Assembly (NCBI GenBank): GCA_038049695.1
Contig: CP142452.1
Span: 66,717,501-66,781,500, forward strand
DNA length: 64,000 bases
Reading direction: 5' to 3'
Source of the DNA: Cinnamomum chago
Taxonomy: Eukaryota > Streptophyta > Magnoliopsida > Laurales > Lauraceae
The translations under genes were made by a program, and so were the position numbers. The first letter of the stretch is position 1. Each line of letters begins with the position of its first letter. Shown here piece by piece: positions 12,267-24,380 of the stretch. Below the pieces are notes generated by a model. The model made no database searches and was not told where the DNA came from. It saw only the letters and a program-made list of their open reading frames with translations.

Positions 12267-13150
12267 CCTGTTAAGTTTTTTAATGTTGGCTAAATTCATG
12301 GGTTGGACAAAACTCTGGGTCTTTTGAGTTGTAATTCTTTTTTAGAAAAGTACTCTAAAGATAGAAGATTGGAAGATATCAAAAAAAGAAAGTTTGAAAG
12401 AATTAGAAGAAAAAAGCTGGAGAAAGAGAGCTGAAATTTCGGATCAATCAGAATAGGGTCCGCTCGAGCGACCACTTCATCCACTCGAGCGGACAGAGTC
12501 AGAATGGCCAGCACTGAGACAAAACCTCATCCGCTCGAGCGAACAAGGCAGTAAAGTCCTAGGAAAATTAGAAACTGCTTTTCTAATTGTGCTCAAACTG
12601 CTTGTTTTAATCCTAATGAAATTAGGCAACCTGAAGCACGAACCAAGGGCTATTTAAAGGAATCAAGGGCTATTCCAAAGATACCTCCTCACCTCTCAAA
12701 GTTCTGATTTAGAGATTATTAGTGAGAGAATTATTCTCTAGAGATTTATTAAGGAGTTGTGCTGACAAGTACTCTAGAGAGTCAGTTCTTCTGCATCCTT
12801 TGTAGAAGATTATCTTCTTGCGAGAAGACTTGAAGAGTCAAGCGCTGGATTGAATCTGTTGCAATCAACAGTGTGAAGTTATTGAAGCGTGAAGCGACAC
12901 AAGGTAACTTCAGTTCTTGGGTAGGGGATATTTGGGGAAGAGATCTGAGTTTCTTGTAATTGTGAGATTCATCGTGTTTGATTCGATCCAGTTTGGATCG
13001 GTGGTTTTTCACCCGGTTAGGGTTTTCCAGCTTAAATTTGGTGTCCTTGTGGTGTCTGCTTGTTTATTTTATTTCCGCTGCATATTGTTTATTTCTGCAC
13101 ACTATTTGGTAGATTGTTTGAGAGACCAATCTAGAGATCGTGGACCCTTT
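12267..13150 (+). mobile_element. Copia-like LTR, probably solo or fragmentary
   Basis: A putative LTR start TGTTAAG at 12267 is followed by three copies of a palindromic block centred on CTCGAG (about 12460-12540, in the contexts CGCTCGAGCG and CCACTCGAGCGG). About 110 bp further on is a TATTTAAAG box (12650-12658) and then leader-like sequence with ACCCGGTTAGGGTTTTCC, a pattern common in the downstream part of plant Copia LTRs. No primer binding site or coding sequence follows. The right boundary is a guess. Confidence 0.5.
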
Positions 13151-13973
13151 AAATCTTTTCAGCTCCAATTCTAAAATTCTAGAACCAATCTAATAATAAT
13201 TTCCCATGCTTCTAAAATGAATAGTAATTAGCTTGCATTTCAGATAAATCTTTCTTATACTAAGATGAAAAAACGAATGCACTTTGGGCTGCCCTTTTCC
13301 CTTAGCTTTCCTGCTTCAGGTTGCTATGTGCCCTTGCATATAATTGGTCGCTTTACCATAGTTTAGTTATAGAAAGGAAAACCCCTTTGTATTTCGTGGG
13401 TCCATTGGGCTCATCCCCTTCTTGGAAGCTTAATTTAATCTAATCTAATTTCCTAAAAATAAAAGTAGAAAGAAAGAAAACTGAATGATGATGATAACAT
13501 TATATGTTAATCAATGAAAACTCTGAAGTTACTTCATATCACTGGCCACCATGGCCTGCTAGAAATGAAAGGTCGATTGTCCTTACAATGGCAAGATTTG
13601 CAGCCGGTTGATTTGTTTTTCATGAAAGGAGCAAAAGGAAAGTGGGGTTCAAATTATGAATAAAGTTAACGAGTAGGGGTTAAAGTTAAAAAAAAAAAAA
13701 CACTAGGGGGCCTCTTCGTGCAGACACCATGGCCGCGGCAATGTAATTCCGATCTATTAAATAGGAAAATGAAAACCCCGTCGCTGCAAAATGAAAAAAA
13801 AAATCTTTTAGCCCTTTTCATCGCTGAGAAAGATTGCATCAAACGACCCAAATCCACTCCGCTTCCAAGAAAATGGGGCTTGCACAAACGCACCCTAAAA
13901 GATAAAAAGTTCACTTCTCCAGAAGTTATTACACTTGGTTGAAGTGAGAAAAAATAAATAGCCAAACCGGAGT
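13151..13973. other. No gene recognised
   Basis: Only short open frames without recognisable domains. Nothing could be supported. Confidence 0.4.
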
Positions 13974-14694
13974 AAAAGGCATTAGTGGTGTCGCATCAAA
14001 GTTTACTTTCCACTCCCCTCGCATTTTTTCATCCAAACAACATTGAACAAAAAAAAATCACATCACCACATTAATTCTTTAAGGGAAATTTTCAAATAAG
14101 GCATTAGGTTTTTGCCTTATTTCAAAAAAGGACATAAGTTTCAAAAATTTTCAAATTAGTCTTATGTTTTTCAATAAAACTTCAATTAAGGCCATATGGT
14201 CATTTAAATTTATTTTTATGGAATTTTCTCTCAATTTTTTAAAAATACCCAGAGTACCTTCATTTAAAATCATGACATGGTTTTGGCAGCCACTACATTT
14301 AGCCGATCTATGTGGAAATGCTAGATTTTCTCGATCACTGTAAGGCTGTCAGTGAAAAAAAGGAAGAAAGTATAGAGGAAGTGAAAGAGGGTTTTATTTC
14401 ATTCAAAGATAGTTTGGGTAGTTTAAAAAAATTGAAGAAAAAAGTTACCGAAAAATAGCTTTAAATGGATAAATGTCCTTAATTGAAAATGTCAAGGAAA
14501 ATTTAGGGACTAATTTGAAAAGTTTTAAAACTAGTGTCCCTCTTTGAAATAAGGTAAAAACCCAATGCCTTATTTGAAAATCTCCTTTAAAGAATTAAAG
14601 TGGTGATGTGATTTTTTTGTTCAATGTTGTTTGGATGAAAAAATGCGAGGGGAGCGGAAAGTAAACTTTGATGCGACACCACGAATGCCTTTTT
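13974..14694. mobile_element. Long-arm fold-back MITE (about 720 bp)
   Basis: The left arm (about 13974-14262) is the reverse complement of the right arm (about 14400-14694). Matching blocks include AAAAGGCATT, GTGGTGTCGCATCAAAG, TTTACTTTCC, CATCCAAACAACATTGAAC and TCAAATAAGGCATT. Identity is highest at the outside and decays toward a central spacer of about 140 bases. No coding capacity and no clear target duplication. A transcript through it would fold into a long hairpin. Confidence 0.85.
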
Positions 14695-15185
14695 GAAATA
14701 AGTCATGTCCACTTGTTGCCTTTAGTGGAGGCATCATGTGCCCCCATCCCTTCAAATCAGAGGGACCCTACCCTTATTTTATGTCAAAACCATTTCATTT
14801 TGATTTAGGGACTCCTTCCCTTGTAGGCTGGAATTCAAACAGACTATTCAGACAAGCCTCTTTGGACTCTGAAGAGAAAAACTAAAACTACTTGACCTAG
14901 TTAATTTAATAAATCCTCAATTTAGATTCTCACATCCTCAATTCCAAGATTATAACTTGTCAATTGGAGAACTTGTACCTAATATATATCATGTGGAGAA
15001 ACATAGTTCACATGGACAATGATTATATCTGAAAAGGAAATAATTAACATACATTGATTGCCACTCTAGTAAACTCTAACCCCTACTAAACTTCCATGCT
15101 ATGCTTGGAGTTAGGCAATATAATTAAAGTAGATCATACACTGTAGAAGTGACCATATGAAAATCTTCAACCAAGGGCTGAAATG

Positions 15186-15220
<35 letters not shown>

Positions 15221-16255
15221 GAAATTATCCTATGCACACCTCATGCATAGTGTGCATATTGTGCACCTCTAACAGGGCCCACCTGATGGTCAATATGAGT
15301 GGAACAAAAAACCCCACATCCCTATAGTACACACACCCTTTGGATTTTCGCCCATTCGAATGGTTGGGACCGTTGGATCCACTGAATGTACCCATCCAAA
15401 TGGATTGGACTTATGGGCCTTAGACTATAGGATGAGGCTGATTTTTTTTATACAAGAGGCCCTCAAGCATGATTTTTTTTATACAAGAGGCCCTCGAGCA
15501 TATCTTCAAATGCCCCTAGTCCAATCCCAAAGTAGGCTAGCACATGGGCCCCACAATGAGATACACATGGAAATCTCCATGCCGACCTCGCATATGAAAT
15601 TAATGACCATACAACAAAAATAAGACTTTACCTATTGCACTAACACCCTTGTCCTCTTAACCAACTGAACTACATTGCCATGCATGTAGCCCAACAATGC
15701 CCCAACCACTTATGGGTGTAACCCTCACTAACTCAGAAAAAGGTGTTTTCTCTCTTTCTTATTTCTCATTTGTTTCTTATTGAATGGAGAAACGGAAACC
15801 TCTTTATTCCTCTTTTATTTGTCTCTCAAACCACTCTCATTCTCCATGGTTATATAAGGAGAAACTGGGGAAAGAAAAAAAAAACATACAAGAAACCAAA
15901 GTCTTCTTCTTTCCCTTTTGATCTTTGGAAGGGAAGAGAAAAAAACCTACAATCTATCCACATATATGTTTATTCATCAGGCATCAATCTTTAAGACTGT
16001 GAACTATAATAGGGAGTGATTTGAGTGTGAGAGATTTCTAATAAATCTCCTCTAGCCTCTTGAGAATACACTATCTCATCCTTCGCTTGTATGGATCTCT
16101 TGAGTTGTAGCGAACTTGTTACATTGTTCCAAAGCTTCAGCGGCGATCTCGGACCTACACTTCCACCACCATATGTTGCTATTTAAAATGATTGTACACA
16201 CTACTCCCCTCAAGAAACAACCACAGAAGCCTCTAATACCATACAAAACTCAAAC

Positions 16256-16302
<47 letters not shown>

Positions 16303-16542
16303 AACACACACATATAGCGAGATATGCATACAAGCGTGCACACAACAGATTTTATAAAATCGATTTTTTTTTTAATCAAAGTTTCTCACCACTCAATTTC
16401 AGATATGTGATATATAGTTTTACATGATTTTTCCTCCAATAACCAAGTTGTAATACGTTCCTTTATAAGTATACTAGATTGATATGTAAACATTTGAAAC
16501 GCTATCCTGCCCTAAACTAAAGGGCATGATATTGTATTGTTT
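14695..16542. other. Intergenic stretch downstream of the terpene synthase
   Basis: No gene recognised. The stretch holds a (TA)n(TG)n tract at about 15185-15220, LTR-like sequence at about 15740-16150 (a TATATAAGG box near 15852 and leader-like sequence after it, without a second LTR), and a perfect (TC)n tract at 16257-16299. Confidence 0.5.
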
Positions 16543-16836
16543 TCACAAAGGGATAGGTTCGACGAACATTGATTTAATCTTCTCTTTTATCTCACGCAAA
16601 GAATCAGTGTATCCATCTCCATGCAAGTAGATGACTTCGATCACGCGTGTGAGGTTGACCACTCGTGTAAGTAGGGACAATGGGAAGAGGGTTGGTTTAA
16701 GGCAGAACTTGTTCATGTCCTTCCATGATGATGTAACCATTTCCCGAATCTTTTCGCATGCCACTGGCCGTGATACACCATGCTCCTTCATGTAGCTCTC
16801 AATAACAGAAGCAGCATGTATTCTCTTTTGCTCAAA
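16543..16836 (-). CDS. Terpene synthase exon 7 (residues 461-557)
   Basis: 294 nt including the stop. It starts FEQKRIHAASVIESYMKEHG after a GAAG acceptor and includes the GDGYTDS block near the C-terminus. It ends VEPIPL and a stop, as in many TPS-a/b enzymes. There are no stops or frameshifts. The methionine preceding FEQKR in the raw open frame is intron sequence. Confidence 0.96.
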   Translation of the reverse strand, partial: FEQKRIHAASVIESYMKEHGVSRPVACEKIREMVTSSWKDMNKFCLKPTLFPLSLLTRVVNLTRVIEVIYLHGDGYTDSLREIKEKIKSMFVEPIPL

Positions 16837-17195
16837 CTTCAAATACCGTTAATGCAAAACACAAGATTATTCCAATTATGTGGAGGATGATTAATGTTTG
16901 TGAAGAATGTGAGGGTACAAGGGCTCCACGGGCCCTCCTATTGTCCATGTGAGTTTCAGGACCAATCTTGGTTTATCTAATGACTAGGATTTGAAACCTT
17001 TTTTCTGATAAGTGGTTTTGAACAATTTTGAAGTACTGCAAAGTACCTCCCTTGATTGAATGGTTCCCAATTTTCACACATAGTTAGGACGTTGAGAGAC
17101 TTGTCAAGCCTCCAACATTCCTGACCTTCATCCCCATAAATGTTATGCTATTGGTGTGCTCCACAGGTTGGACTGTTCCTAAAATTTAGGATACA

Positions 17196-17224
<29 letters not shown>
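17196..17224. repeat. (TA)n(GA)n microsatellite in intron 6
   Basis: Short TA run followed directly by GA units, within intron 6 of the terpene synthase. Confidence 0.9.
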
Positions 17225-17226
<2 letters not shown>

Positions 17227-17349
17227 CTTGAAGACTTAAATCTTGACTTGGACTCAAAGCACCATCACAAAAAAGTTAAACCGAGTTCAACAAAGCTCCA
17301 TCAAACTCACCTAAGTTACTTATCTCGATGCTCTTCCAAGCGACTTGTG

Positions 17350-18516
17350 TTGGAAATACTCAAAATAGTAAAGAACTATTTAGACCTTATTTCTAGCATC
17401 TTACTTTGGATATGACGGAAAATAAAATGTCATTTATTTATGCTTCTTAGTGTAACTCTAATGAGTTGATTTGGAAGGGCATGGGCCTGGACTTGGAGCT
17501 ATATGAATCATTAAGGAGACCTGTCTTTTGCCAATTATTGAGCCTAACCTGGGTTGAGTCGATATCCATTTGAGTTGGGCTGGTTCGGGCATAACTTAGG
17601 TTGGTCGAGATCCAATTTGGTTTGGGTTGGCTTGCTTCTGGGTTCGGAATGGATAATGGGTCCGGCAACCAATGCGGGCTTGAGAGTTGGCATGGTAGTT
17701 ATTATCTTAACCACCATGGTAGTTATGTTCAAATACCCCTAGTCCAAATGGATGTATTTCTTCGGAAACAACTCTTACCAAAGGTTGGTGTTTGCAATTG
17801 TGTTACCTGCGAGTTTGCCTCCAAGATAAAACAAGCATATGTTGGACTGTGGTCTACAGTACCCAGACCAACCCTTGAACACCAATGGTCCCACATAAAG
17901 CATGTAATTGATGGCTAAGATTTGATTAATCATCTCTATCTATAGAAATTAATTGGATGCAATTGTAGGGATATGACTGCTAGAGATTTGAAATGACCTT
18001 TGGGGGTTTGAATCGGCAACCTTTAGTTAGAGTCGTTGCCTAAGGAATACATCCATTTAGATAAGAGGTATTTGGACATAACTACCATGCTGGTTTAAAT
18101 ACAATAACTACCTACCATGTTGATTTAAATACAATGACTACAATAGTGGTTAAAATAATATATACAATGCCAACTCCCAAGCCCACACTGGTTACTTGGC
18201 CCATTATCGATTCTAAACCCAGAAGCAAGCCAACCCAAACCAAATTGGATCTTGGCCAATAATTTATGCCCAAACTAGCCCAACTCAAATGGATATCGAG
18301 TCAACCCAAGTTAGTGTCAATAACTGGCAAAAGATAGGTCTCCTTAATGATTCATATAGCTCCAAGTCCAAGCCCATGCCTTTCCAAATCAACTCAATAG
18401 AGTTACACTAGCTAGGAAGCATATATAAATGATATTTTATTTTCCATCATATCCGATGTAGGATCCTAGGAATAAGGTCTAAATGGTTCTTTACTATTTT
18501 GAAAATTCTCAACATT
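17350..18516. mobile_element. Large fold-back element in intron 6 (about 1.17 kb)
   Basis: The left arm (about 17350-17760) and right arm (about 18060-18516) are inverted copies of roughly 430 bases each, with scattered mismatches and small gaps. Clear matching blocks are CAAAATAGTAAAGAAC at the outside, TGATTTGGAAGGGCATGGGC, CATTTGAGTTGGGCT and AACCCAGAAGCAAGCC. No coding sequence is supported; the short mirrored open frames are by-products. It lies in an intron of the terpene synthase, so an unspliced transcript would contain a long double-stranded stem. Confidence 0.85.
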
Positions 18517-18772
18517 GGTCTCACTCAAGTCTAATACCTATGATAAAGAGCCCTTGGTGATAAAAAGAGTGGGTTCACTTGATCCCCAAATGTTACCAAT
18601 TCCCATGGATTTGCACCAATCCAAATTGACCGGATAAATCAATGGGTTAGGATAATTTGGCGGGGCAAGAAATTTTATAGAGATCATAGGAGCCATAAAG
18701 GTCTTTCAATCCCCGGCCCCCACCATTATCTTTACATATTGGTGGGGCCCTAGGAGAGCAAATCATTACTTA

Positions 18773-19296
18773 GATAGGGTTGTACATGGATCAGATTGGT
18801 GTGGATTAGGCCAAATCCGATACCAATCCATTACCTACGGATTGATGAATTTAGAATCCGGCACCAAGCCGTGGCTGTTAAAACCAATCCGATCTGATCC
18901 TTGGAGGACCGGATCGGATCAGTTAAATCCGGTTAATCCGTTGAATCTAATGTTAAAGAAAATCTGAAGAGCATGCTTTCAAGGTTATGGTGAAATTTGG
19001 TCAAGGGTTTCATTTGTTATACTTATATATATATATCAGTGAATTACATTTTGACCCCTTAAGTTTTTCTTTTATTTGTATTTAATGTCAACGGATCGGA
19101 TCAGATTGAATCCGCGGATGAAATCCGTCACCAATCCATTGCTAACGGATTACAAGATTTTCAATACATCACCGATCCATTGCTAACGGATTACAAGATT
19201 TTCAATACGTCACCAATCCGTTTACCTTTGGTTTAGTTAAAAATTCGCGGATCGGATCGGTTTTACAGATTGGCAGATTTTTTATGCACCCCCCTA
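18773..19296. mobile_element. hAT-like MITE in intron 6 (524 bp)
   Basis: An 8-bp direct repeat ATTACTTA flanks it (18765-18772 and 19297-19304), the length expected for hAT insertion. The left end reads GATAGGGTTGTACATGGATC. The right end, reversed, reads TAGGGGGGTGCAT. Inside are many GGATCGGATCGG-type subterminal motifs and a tandem repeat of about 46 bp (about 19134-19218) containing GCTAACGGATTACAAG. No transposase. Confidence 0.75.
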
Positions 19297-19329
19297 ATTA
19301 CTTATGATAAAGATACACATTGATTTTAC

Positions 19330-19578
19330 CTCATTTGATGCAATATCATTAACGAGCCGACTGATTAAAGATGAATCCATGAGAAACTTAGGACGAGTCT
19401 TTATCCAATCCATTGCTTCTTTAGTCACCTCTTCTCCCATACCAACAAAGGAAGCTGCCGTCAAAAATAGATATCCGGCTGAGAGTAATGAGACTTTAAG
19501 ATGCTCTTCTAGTGTAGGCACATAACCATTGTTACACCACTGAGCTTCTTCGAGGTAGGCTCGAATTAAAACTTTCAT
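19330..19578 (-). CDS. Terpene synthase exon 6 (residues 378-460)
   Basis: 249 nt, the canonical size. It begins ATGAAAGTT after a TTAG acceptor; the ATG is an internal methionine, not a start. It encodes YLEEAQWCNNGYVPTLEEHL, typical of the family, and ends with NDIASNE, the first part of the NSE/DTE metal-binding motif. The glutamate that completes the motif is residue 462 in exon 7. Donor GTAAAA, phase 0. Confidence 0.97.
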
Positions 19579-20557
19579 CTAATCAACACAATCCAACCAC
19601 CACATCGTTAGACATTTAAACTAGCAGTATGATTCCTTTTCATAGGAAAAAAAAAGAGAGAAGGAAAACACAACAATACCCTCAAATTAAGGAACAAGAT
19701 AATAAGAAGGAGAAACAGCAGTAGATGGAAAAGATTGATTAGGAAGGTTATGGTTGGTAGTTATGTATAGGATCTCTTTTTGATATATTAGGGTATTATA
19801 ATTAATTGTGATTAGGTTAGACTATAATATCATCTCTCACTACTATATATAGTTAGATTAAATTGGTGTTATGATGTGGTTAAGTTTTCTGATTTATCTC
19901 ATTGTATTCTATAAATAGATGGTGTAATTCTTAATAGACTTAATGATTCATAAGTAATCTTTGAAGTTTTTCATGGTTAGCTTCAATCATACAATTAGGC
20001 CACCATGGCCTTAGCTCCTTCATGAAAGATTTTATGTAATGGACCATCAATTAATATAATAGAATTAAATTGTTGGGCTCTACGGACAAGCGGTGACTAC
20101 TAGCAAACCATGGACCCTTTAAAGAGACACCAACCATTTATTTTAAGATACAAGGTTCCATTTAATGCGACAAATTGCTCGACCCTTCCTTAAAAGAATC
20201 ATGTGATTGCATGAGAATGATAGAGAATACAAATTAGGAAGGCTCTTGATTCTTCTCATTTTATTCTATAAATATATATGTCTTGTAGTTCTTAATAAAT
20301 TTAAGGCAAAGTAGATATAACCATTTGAAGGTTTTTAGCTCAGACAATGCCTTTTAGAGAACTTCCTCTTTATCCATATCAAACAAAAATTGACCAGAAA
20401 TGGGAATTCTACTGGTGGTTGGTTAAAACCATCGTCAAATAAGAAGGTAAATCATGTCATATATACCTTGCAAAATACATTTCATAAACTAAAAATAAAA
20501 GAACCTCGAACATTTATAAGACACTAAAAGAACTTGACTTGTATATGTATCTCATAC
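19579..20557 (-). other. Terpene synthase intron 5
   Basis: Intron of 979 bases with a GTATGA donor and TTAG acceptor. AT-rich; I see no transposon ends or coding fragments. Confidence 0.6.
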
Positions 20558-20696
20558 TTCATGTTTCAAGAGGTCTGTACGGAAGAACTTTTCTCCAGGC
20601 AACAACTCATTCTCTATTTCATTGACAGTACTTAGAACTGCATGATAAATAGGCCTCATATATTCTGGCAGTTGATCCATGGCACTGAGATCCCAC
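20558..20696 (-). CDS. Terpene synthase exon 5 (residues 331-377)
   Basis: 139 nt, the canonical size. It encodes WDLSAMDQLPEYMRPIYHA and then the ENELLPGEK region. It is too short to stand out as an open frame and was found from its splice sites (AAAG acceptor, GTATGA donor) and the conserved MDQLPEYMR block. It leaves in phase 0. A LINE remnant ends only about 80 bases upstream of its acceptor. Confidence 0.95.
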
Positions 20697-20776
20697 CTTT
20701 AAAACCAAGTGTTTATTCACAACCATTTTCTCTTGAAAACAAGCTTCTTAAGAGTATACAAAGCAAATACATGGAG

Positions 20777-22575
20777 TTAAGTCATACCCAAGGAGACCAA
20801 GATAGGATGAGGATAGATGGCAATCTTTGCTGAAGATTGAGTAATGATCATACCTTTAATACGGTCCTCAAGGATTATCTTTGCACGCGTTAACGTAGGA
20901 TTCCGGTTATGGTGCTTGGAGTCATTGCGAAGGAACCAAAGAGTAGAGATGGCATGGAAGAAGATTACAACTGCCCATGATCTTCCGAGGGCATCTTCTT
21001 CGGCTGAAATTGCATCCCAAATAACAGCAATTGAGATTGGAGTATGGAGGTAGAGGGCACCAAGACCTAGAAGCCAAGACCAAAAAGAAATAGCAAGCTC
21101 ACAGGAAAAGAAGAGGTGAAGATCAGATTCCTCATCAAGATGGCAGATATAACATCTAAAAGCCATGTAGCAACCTCTGTTTTTAGCCACAATATCAGTA
21201 GGAGTTTTCCTGAGCAACAAGCGCAATGAAAAACAAGCCAATCTAGGATTAACCAACTTGTTCCAGATTAGGCCCGACCAGGGCAGAACTAAAGCACGGG
21301 ATCTCAAGAGGTTCCGGGCATACTTAAGGGATAAAATTCCAGAAGAAGAATCCATCAAGGAAAGAGCATCTGAGGAGGGGATGTCTGGAATCACAATATC
21401 TCTAGTGGAAAGGAGCAAGAAATCCCTAAGGTCGCCCGGAAGGATGGAAGGAAGATTCCAAGAGTTCTCTTGGATTATGTCAATAACCCTATCACTAGAA
21501 GAGAACTGAATGGAAGGAAATCTGGAGGAGATAGAGGCTTGGAAAATCTAGTTAACATACCATAAGCTTATAGAAATCCTATTGCCCACTTGCCACTTGC
21601 TACCTTGCTGAAGAAAAGAAGACAATCTTCTCCAAATACAAGACCCACCAATGGGATTACCAGAGAACCAAATGGAAGAATCCTTGAAGTATCTAGCACG
21701 AACCCAGACTGCCCACAAAGAGTCCGCCATGGCTGCTGACCAGCCCACTTTAAGCAGAGATGCCTCATTGAACTCCTTTATCCTCCGAAGCCCAAGCCCA
21801 CCCTTAAGCTTTGGTAAACAAACGGTTTCCCATTTGACAAGGTTGCTCCTAGAAGTCTCCGAGGAGCCCGACCATAGAAAATTCCTCATGAGTCTCTCTA
21901 TAGAGAGACAAGTCCTACTAGGAATGGGAATGGCCAGCGAGATATGAAGAGGAATGGATGAAAGAACATGTTTGACCAAAGTAAGTCTTCCTGCAAATGA
22001 GAGGCATCTAAGCTTCCAGCCTGTCAACCGGGTTCTGATGGAATCCAGAATCCTATTGAAAAACCTATGCCTCGGACTACCAAAGAAGAAAGGAACGCCA
22101 AGGTAAACTGAGGAGGGAGGGCCCGAGGGATATACAGAAGACTAACACACACATTTGCTCTCCTAGTGGGGACGTTACCAACAAATAACTGACTTTTCTA
22201 CAGGTTGAAAAATTGCCCCAAGGAATCTTGATAAAGAGTGAGTAGACCCTGAAGACTTCTCAAACTTCTCTTGGAAGCCTTCAAGAAATCCAGGATGTCA
22301 TCAGCATAAAATAGCTGACAAGGAGATGAAGGAACCGGAGAAACCGGCACAATTCCACCTCCTTGCCTCAGGATATCCATATTAAGACTGAGAATCTCTT
22401 CAGCTAGGATAAAGAGATAAGGAGAGAGAGGGTCACCTTGCCTCAAACCACAAGAGGAACCAAAAAAACCACACGTGCTTCTATTGATGAGAATGGAACC
22501 TTTCCCTGTGCAAACCAGTTCTCTAATAAGATGGATCCACTCATACAAACTACCTACTGTCGCACACTGAAAATT
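20777..22575 (-). mobile_element. Truncated L1-type LINE remnant in intron 4
   Basis: In the gene's orientation, three broken frames encode the end of a reverse transcriptase (CGLRQGDPLSPYLFILAEE, then YADD with the catalytic aspartates) and a C-terminal zf-RVT region (SLRLLLRKTPT, CYICHLDEESDLHLFFSC). The 5' end is missing: similarity to the larger LINE at 51711-57333 begins near LYEWIHLIREL at about 22575. No poly(A) or target duplication is visible at the 3' end, so that side is probably eroded too. It is the same broad family as the 51.7-kb LINE but clearly diverged. Older than the LTR insertion in exon 2. Confidence 0.85.
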
Positions 22576-24380
22576 GAATGTGTTTCTTACTATTTGGGTA
22601 CTACTACTCTCTGGACGAATTTTATGCACTATTTCTTGCAAGATTGTCGCTGTTGCGTCGCCTTCATGAAAAAATTACTAATAGAAGTACATATCTTGAA
22701 AGACGAAAAAAATAAAAAAAATAAAAATGCCTGTGACTGCCGTCTGCCGATCTCTACTACTATATAATGGTAGAAAAAGAACTGGCAGAGGCTTCAAAAC
22801 GGTAAGGTGAAGAACACGACTGTGGATTCTAGCGACCCACAATTGTCTCTGTTATTTGGTTCACTACATTGGAGAGATGCATCTATTCATAAATTACTGT
22901 AACACTCTTCCCTGAGTAACTAGTAACTTCTTCTAACCACCCTTTGTCCTAATAACTATCCATTCAAATCTGTTCGTTTTCTTTTCTTCTCTTTTGAGGG
23001 GATATTTTGAGAAAGGCTGCACTCTCACTTCCATAAGTATGTGCATGCATGATTGTTATCTAATGTTGCCTTTGGGACTACATTTTTTCTAAACCATATG
23101 AGCAAATAGATTGTGTTTAGTTTGTTTGCCAAGACCATATTTAATGGTCTAATAGTCAGTCTTGCCAACTTTTCTACTCATGTATATAAAACATTTTCTG
23201 CTTTTGCATATGTGATTTTTGACTCGTGTGATATGTTGGTTCATATATCTCTTTGAGATTAGCCAATTGATATATTGTAAAATAATATTGTGATTTATGA
23301 ATAAAATGTTGGATTATCAATCTTATGTACTTATGTACAACTTGAGGCTAACCTATATATGTGTTGAATTATTAATTGGAAAATGAAATAATGATGTTTT
23401 TTTTGTGTTAGTATTTCTTTTAAAGATGCAGAGTAGGTATCTATGATTGGATAATATTTTTGCATTGTGGATAGTGCATCATCAACATCATCCACCAGAT
23501 CAAATAAGTGGACATGATATCGTCGACCAGATTACAGAATCATGGATATTGCATCATCATCCATTGGATCTGAGTATAGATCATGGATATGAATGGAAAA
23601 AGAAAGAATGTGACAACCAATCGAGGTACTTCTTTCATTAACAAGTATCAATGATGGACACAGGTAAAATTGAGGTAAATGGAGTACAAGATTGTGGTGA
23701 ATGCCCCATAATTTCTCAATGTGATTTTATATTACTATGATTGAATCTAAACTTCGAGGGAGATGGGTTTACCGACATAGAGGGATTTTCCTGACCGTAC
23801 GTATCCTACTCTTAACTTCTAAGTTAGAGTTCAAAGGAAATTGAGTCAGATGTATTGTCCACTAGAGGGTATATTGAGATATTCCTCGCAGTGCACCTTT
23901 ATTTTGGAACTGGTGGGGAAAATTGATGAGATCCAAATTTGCCCATCTCTGAGGTTCGTGCATTATTTAGCTTTCGCCTATGTTAGGCTGGACTTTTAGT
24001 CCTTAATAGACTCATGGCTTAGTGCGGAGTGAGCGAAAGCACTCTAGATGAGCTTGCCTTTGCGAATGTGGAGGTCATCGGCCGCCTCTCATGGGTCTTG
24101 TCGGTAAGACTTTAGAGCATTCATTAAGACCAGGACTAGCACATGGCCAATGAAATAACGTGGCGTGGAGAATATGGATGCCTGACCATATTGTATAATG
24201 TGAATATCTATCATGAACTCCACTTAGGTCACTCACTTTCACACTAAGGTTTTATGATACATATTCTACCTTCAGGTTCAAGAGACATTCACCTATGAGG
24301 GATGCATTATACAGTTTTTAGTTATTTTCTATTATTATTAATTATTTTAAAAAAATTATTTTTAGAAAATAGTGGGGGAT
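22576..24380. other. Intron 4 sequence, probably retrotransposon interior
   Basis: No gene recognised. The part near 23650-24380 directly precedes a polypurine tract and LTR, so it is likely the non-coding tail of that element. I cannot find its other LTR in the window. Confidence 0.35.

Noticed and set aside
19294-19578. Exon 6 methionine as a separate gene start
   Set aside because: The ATG follows a proper acceptor and continues exon 5 in phase 0 within the terpene synthase.
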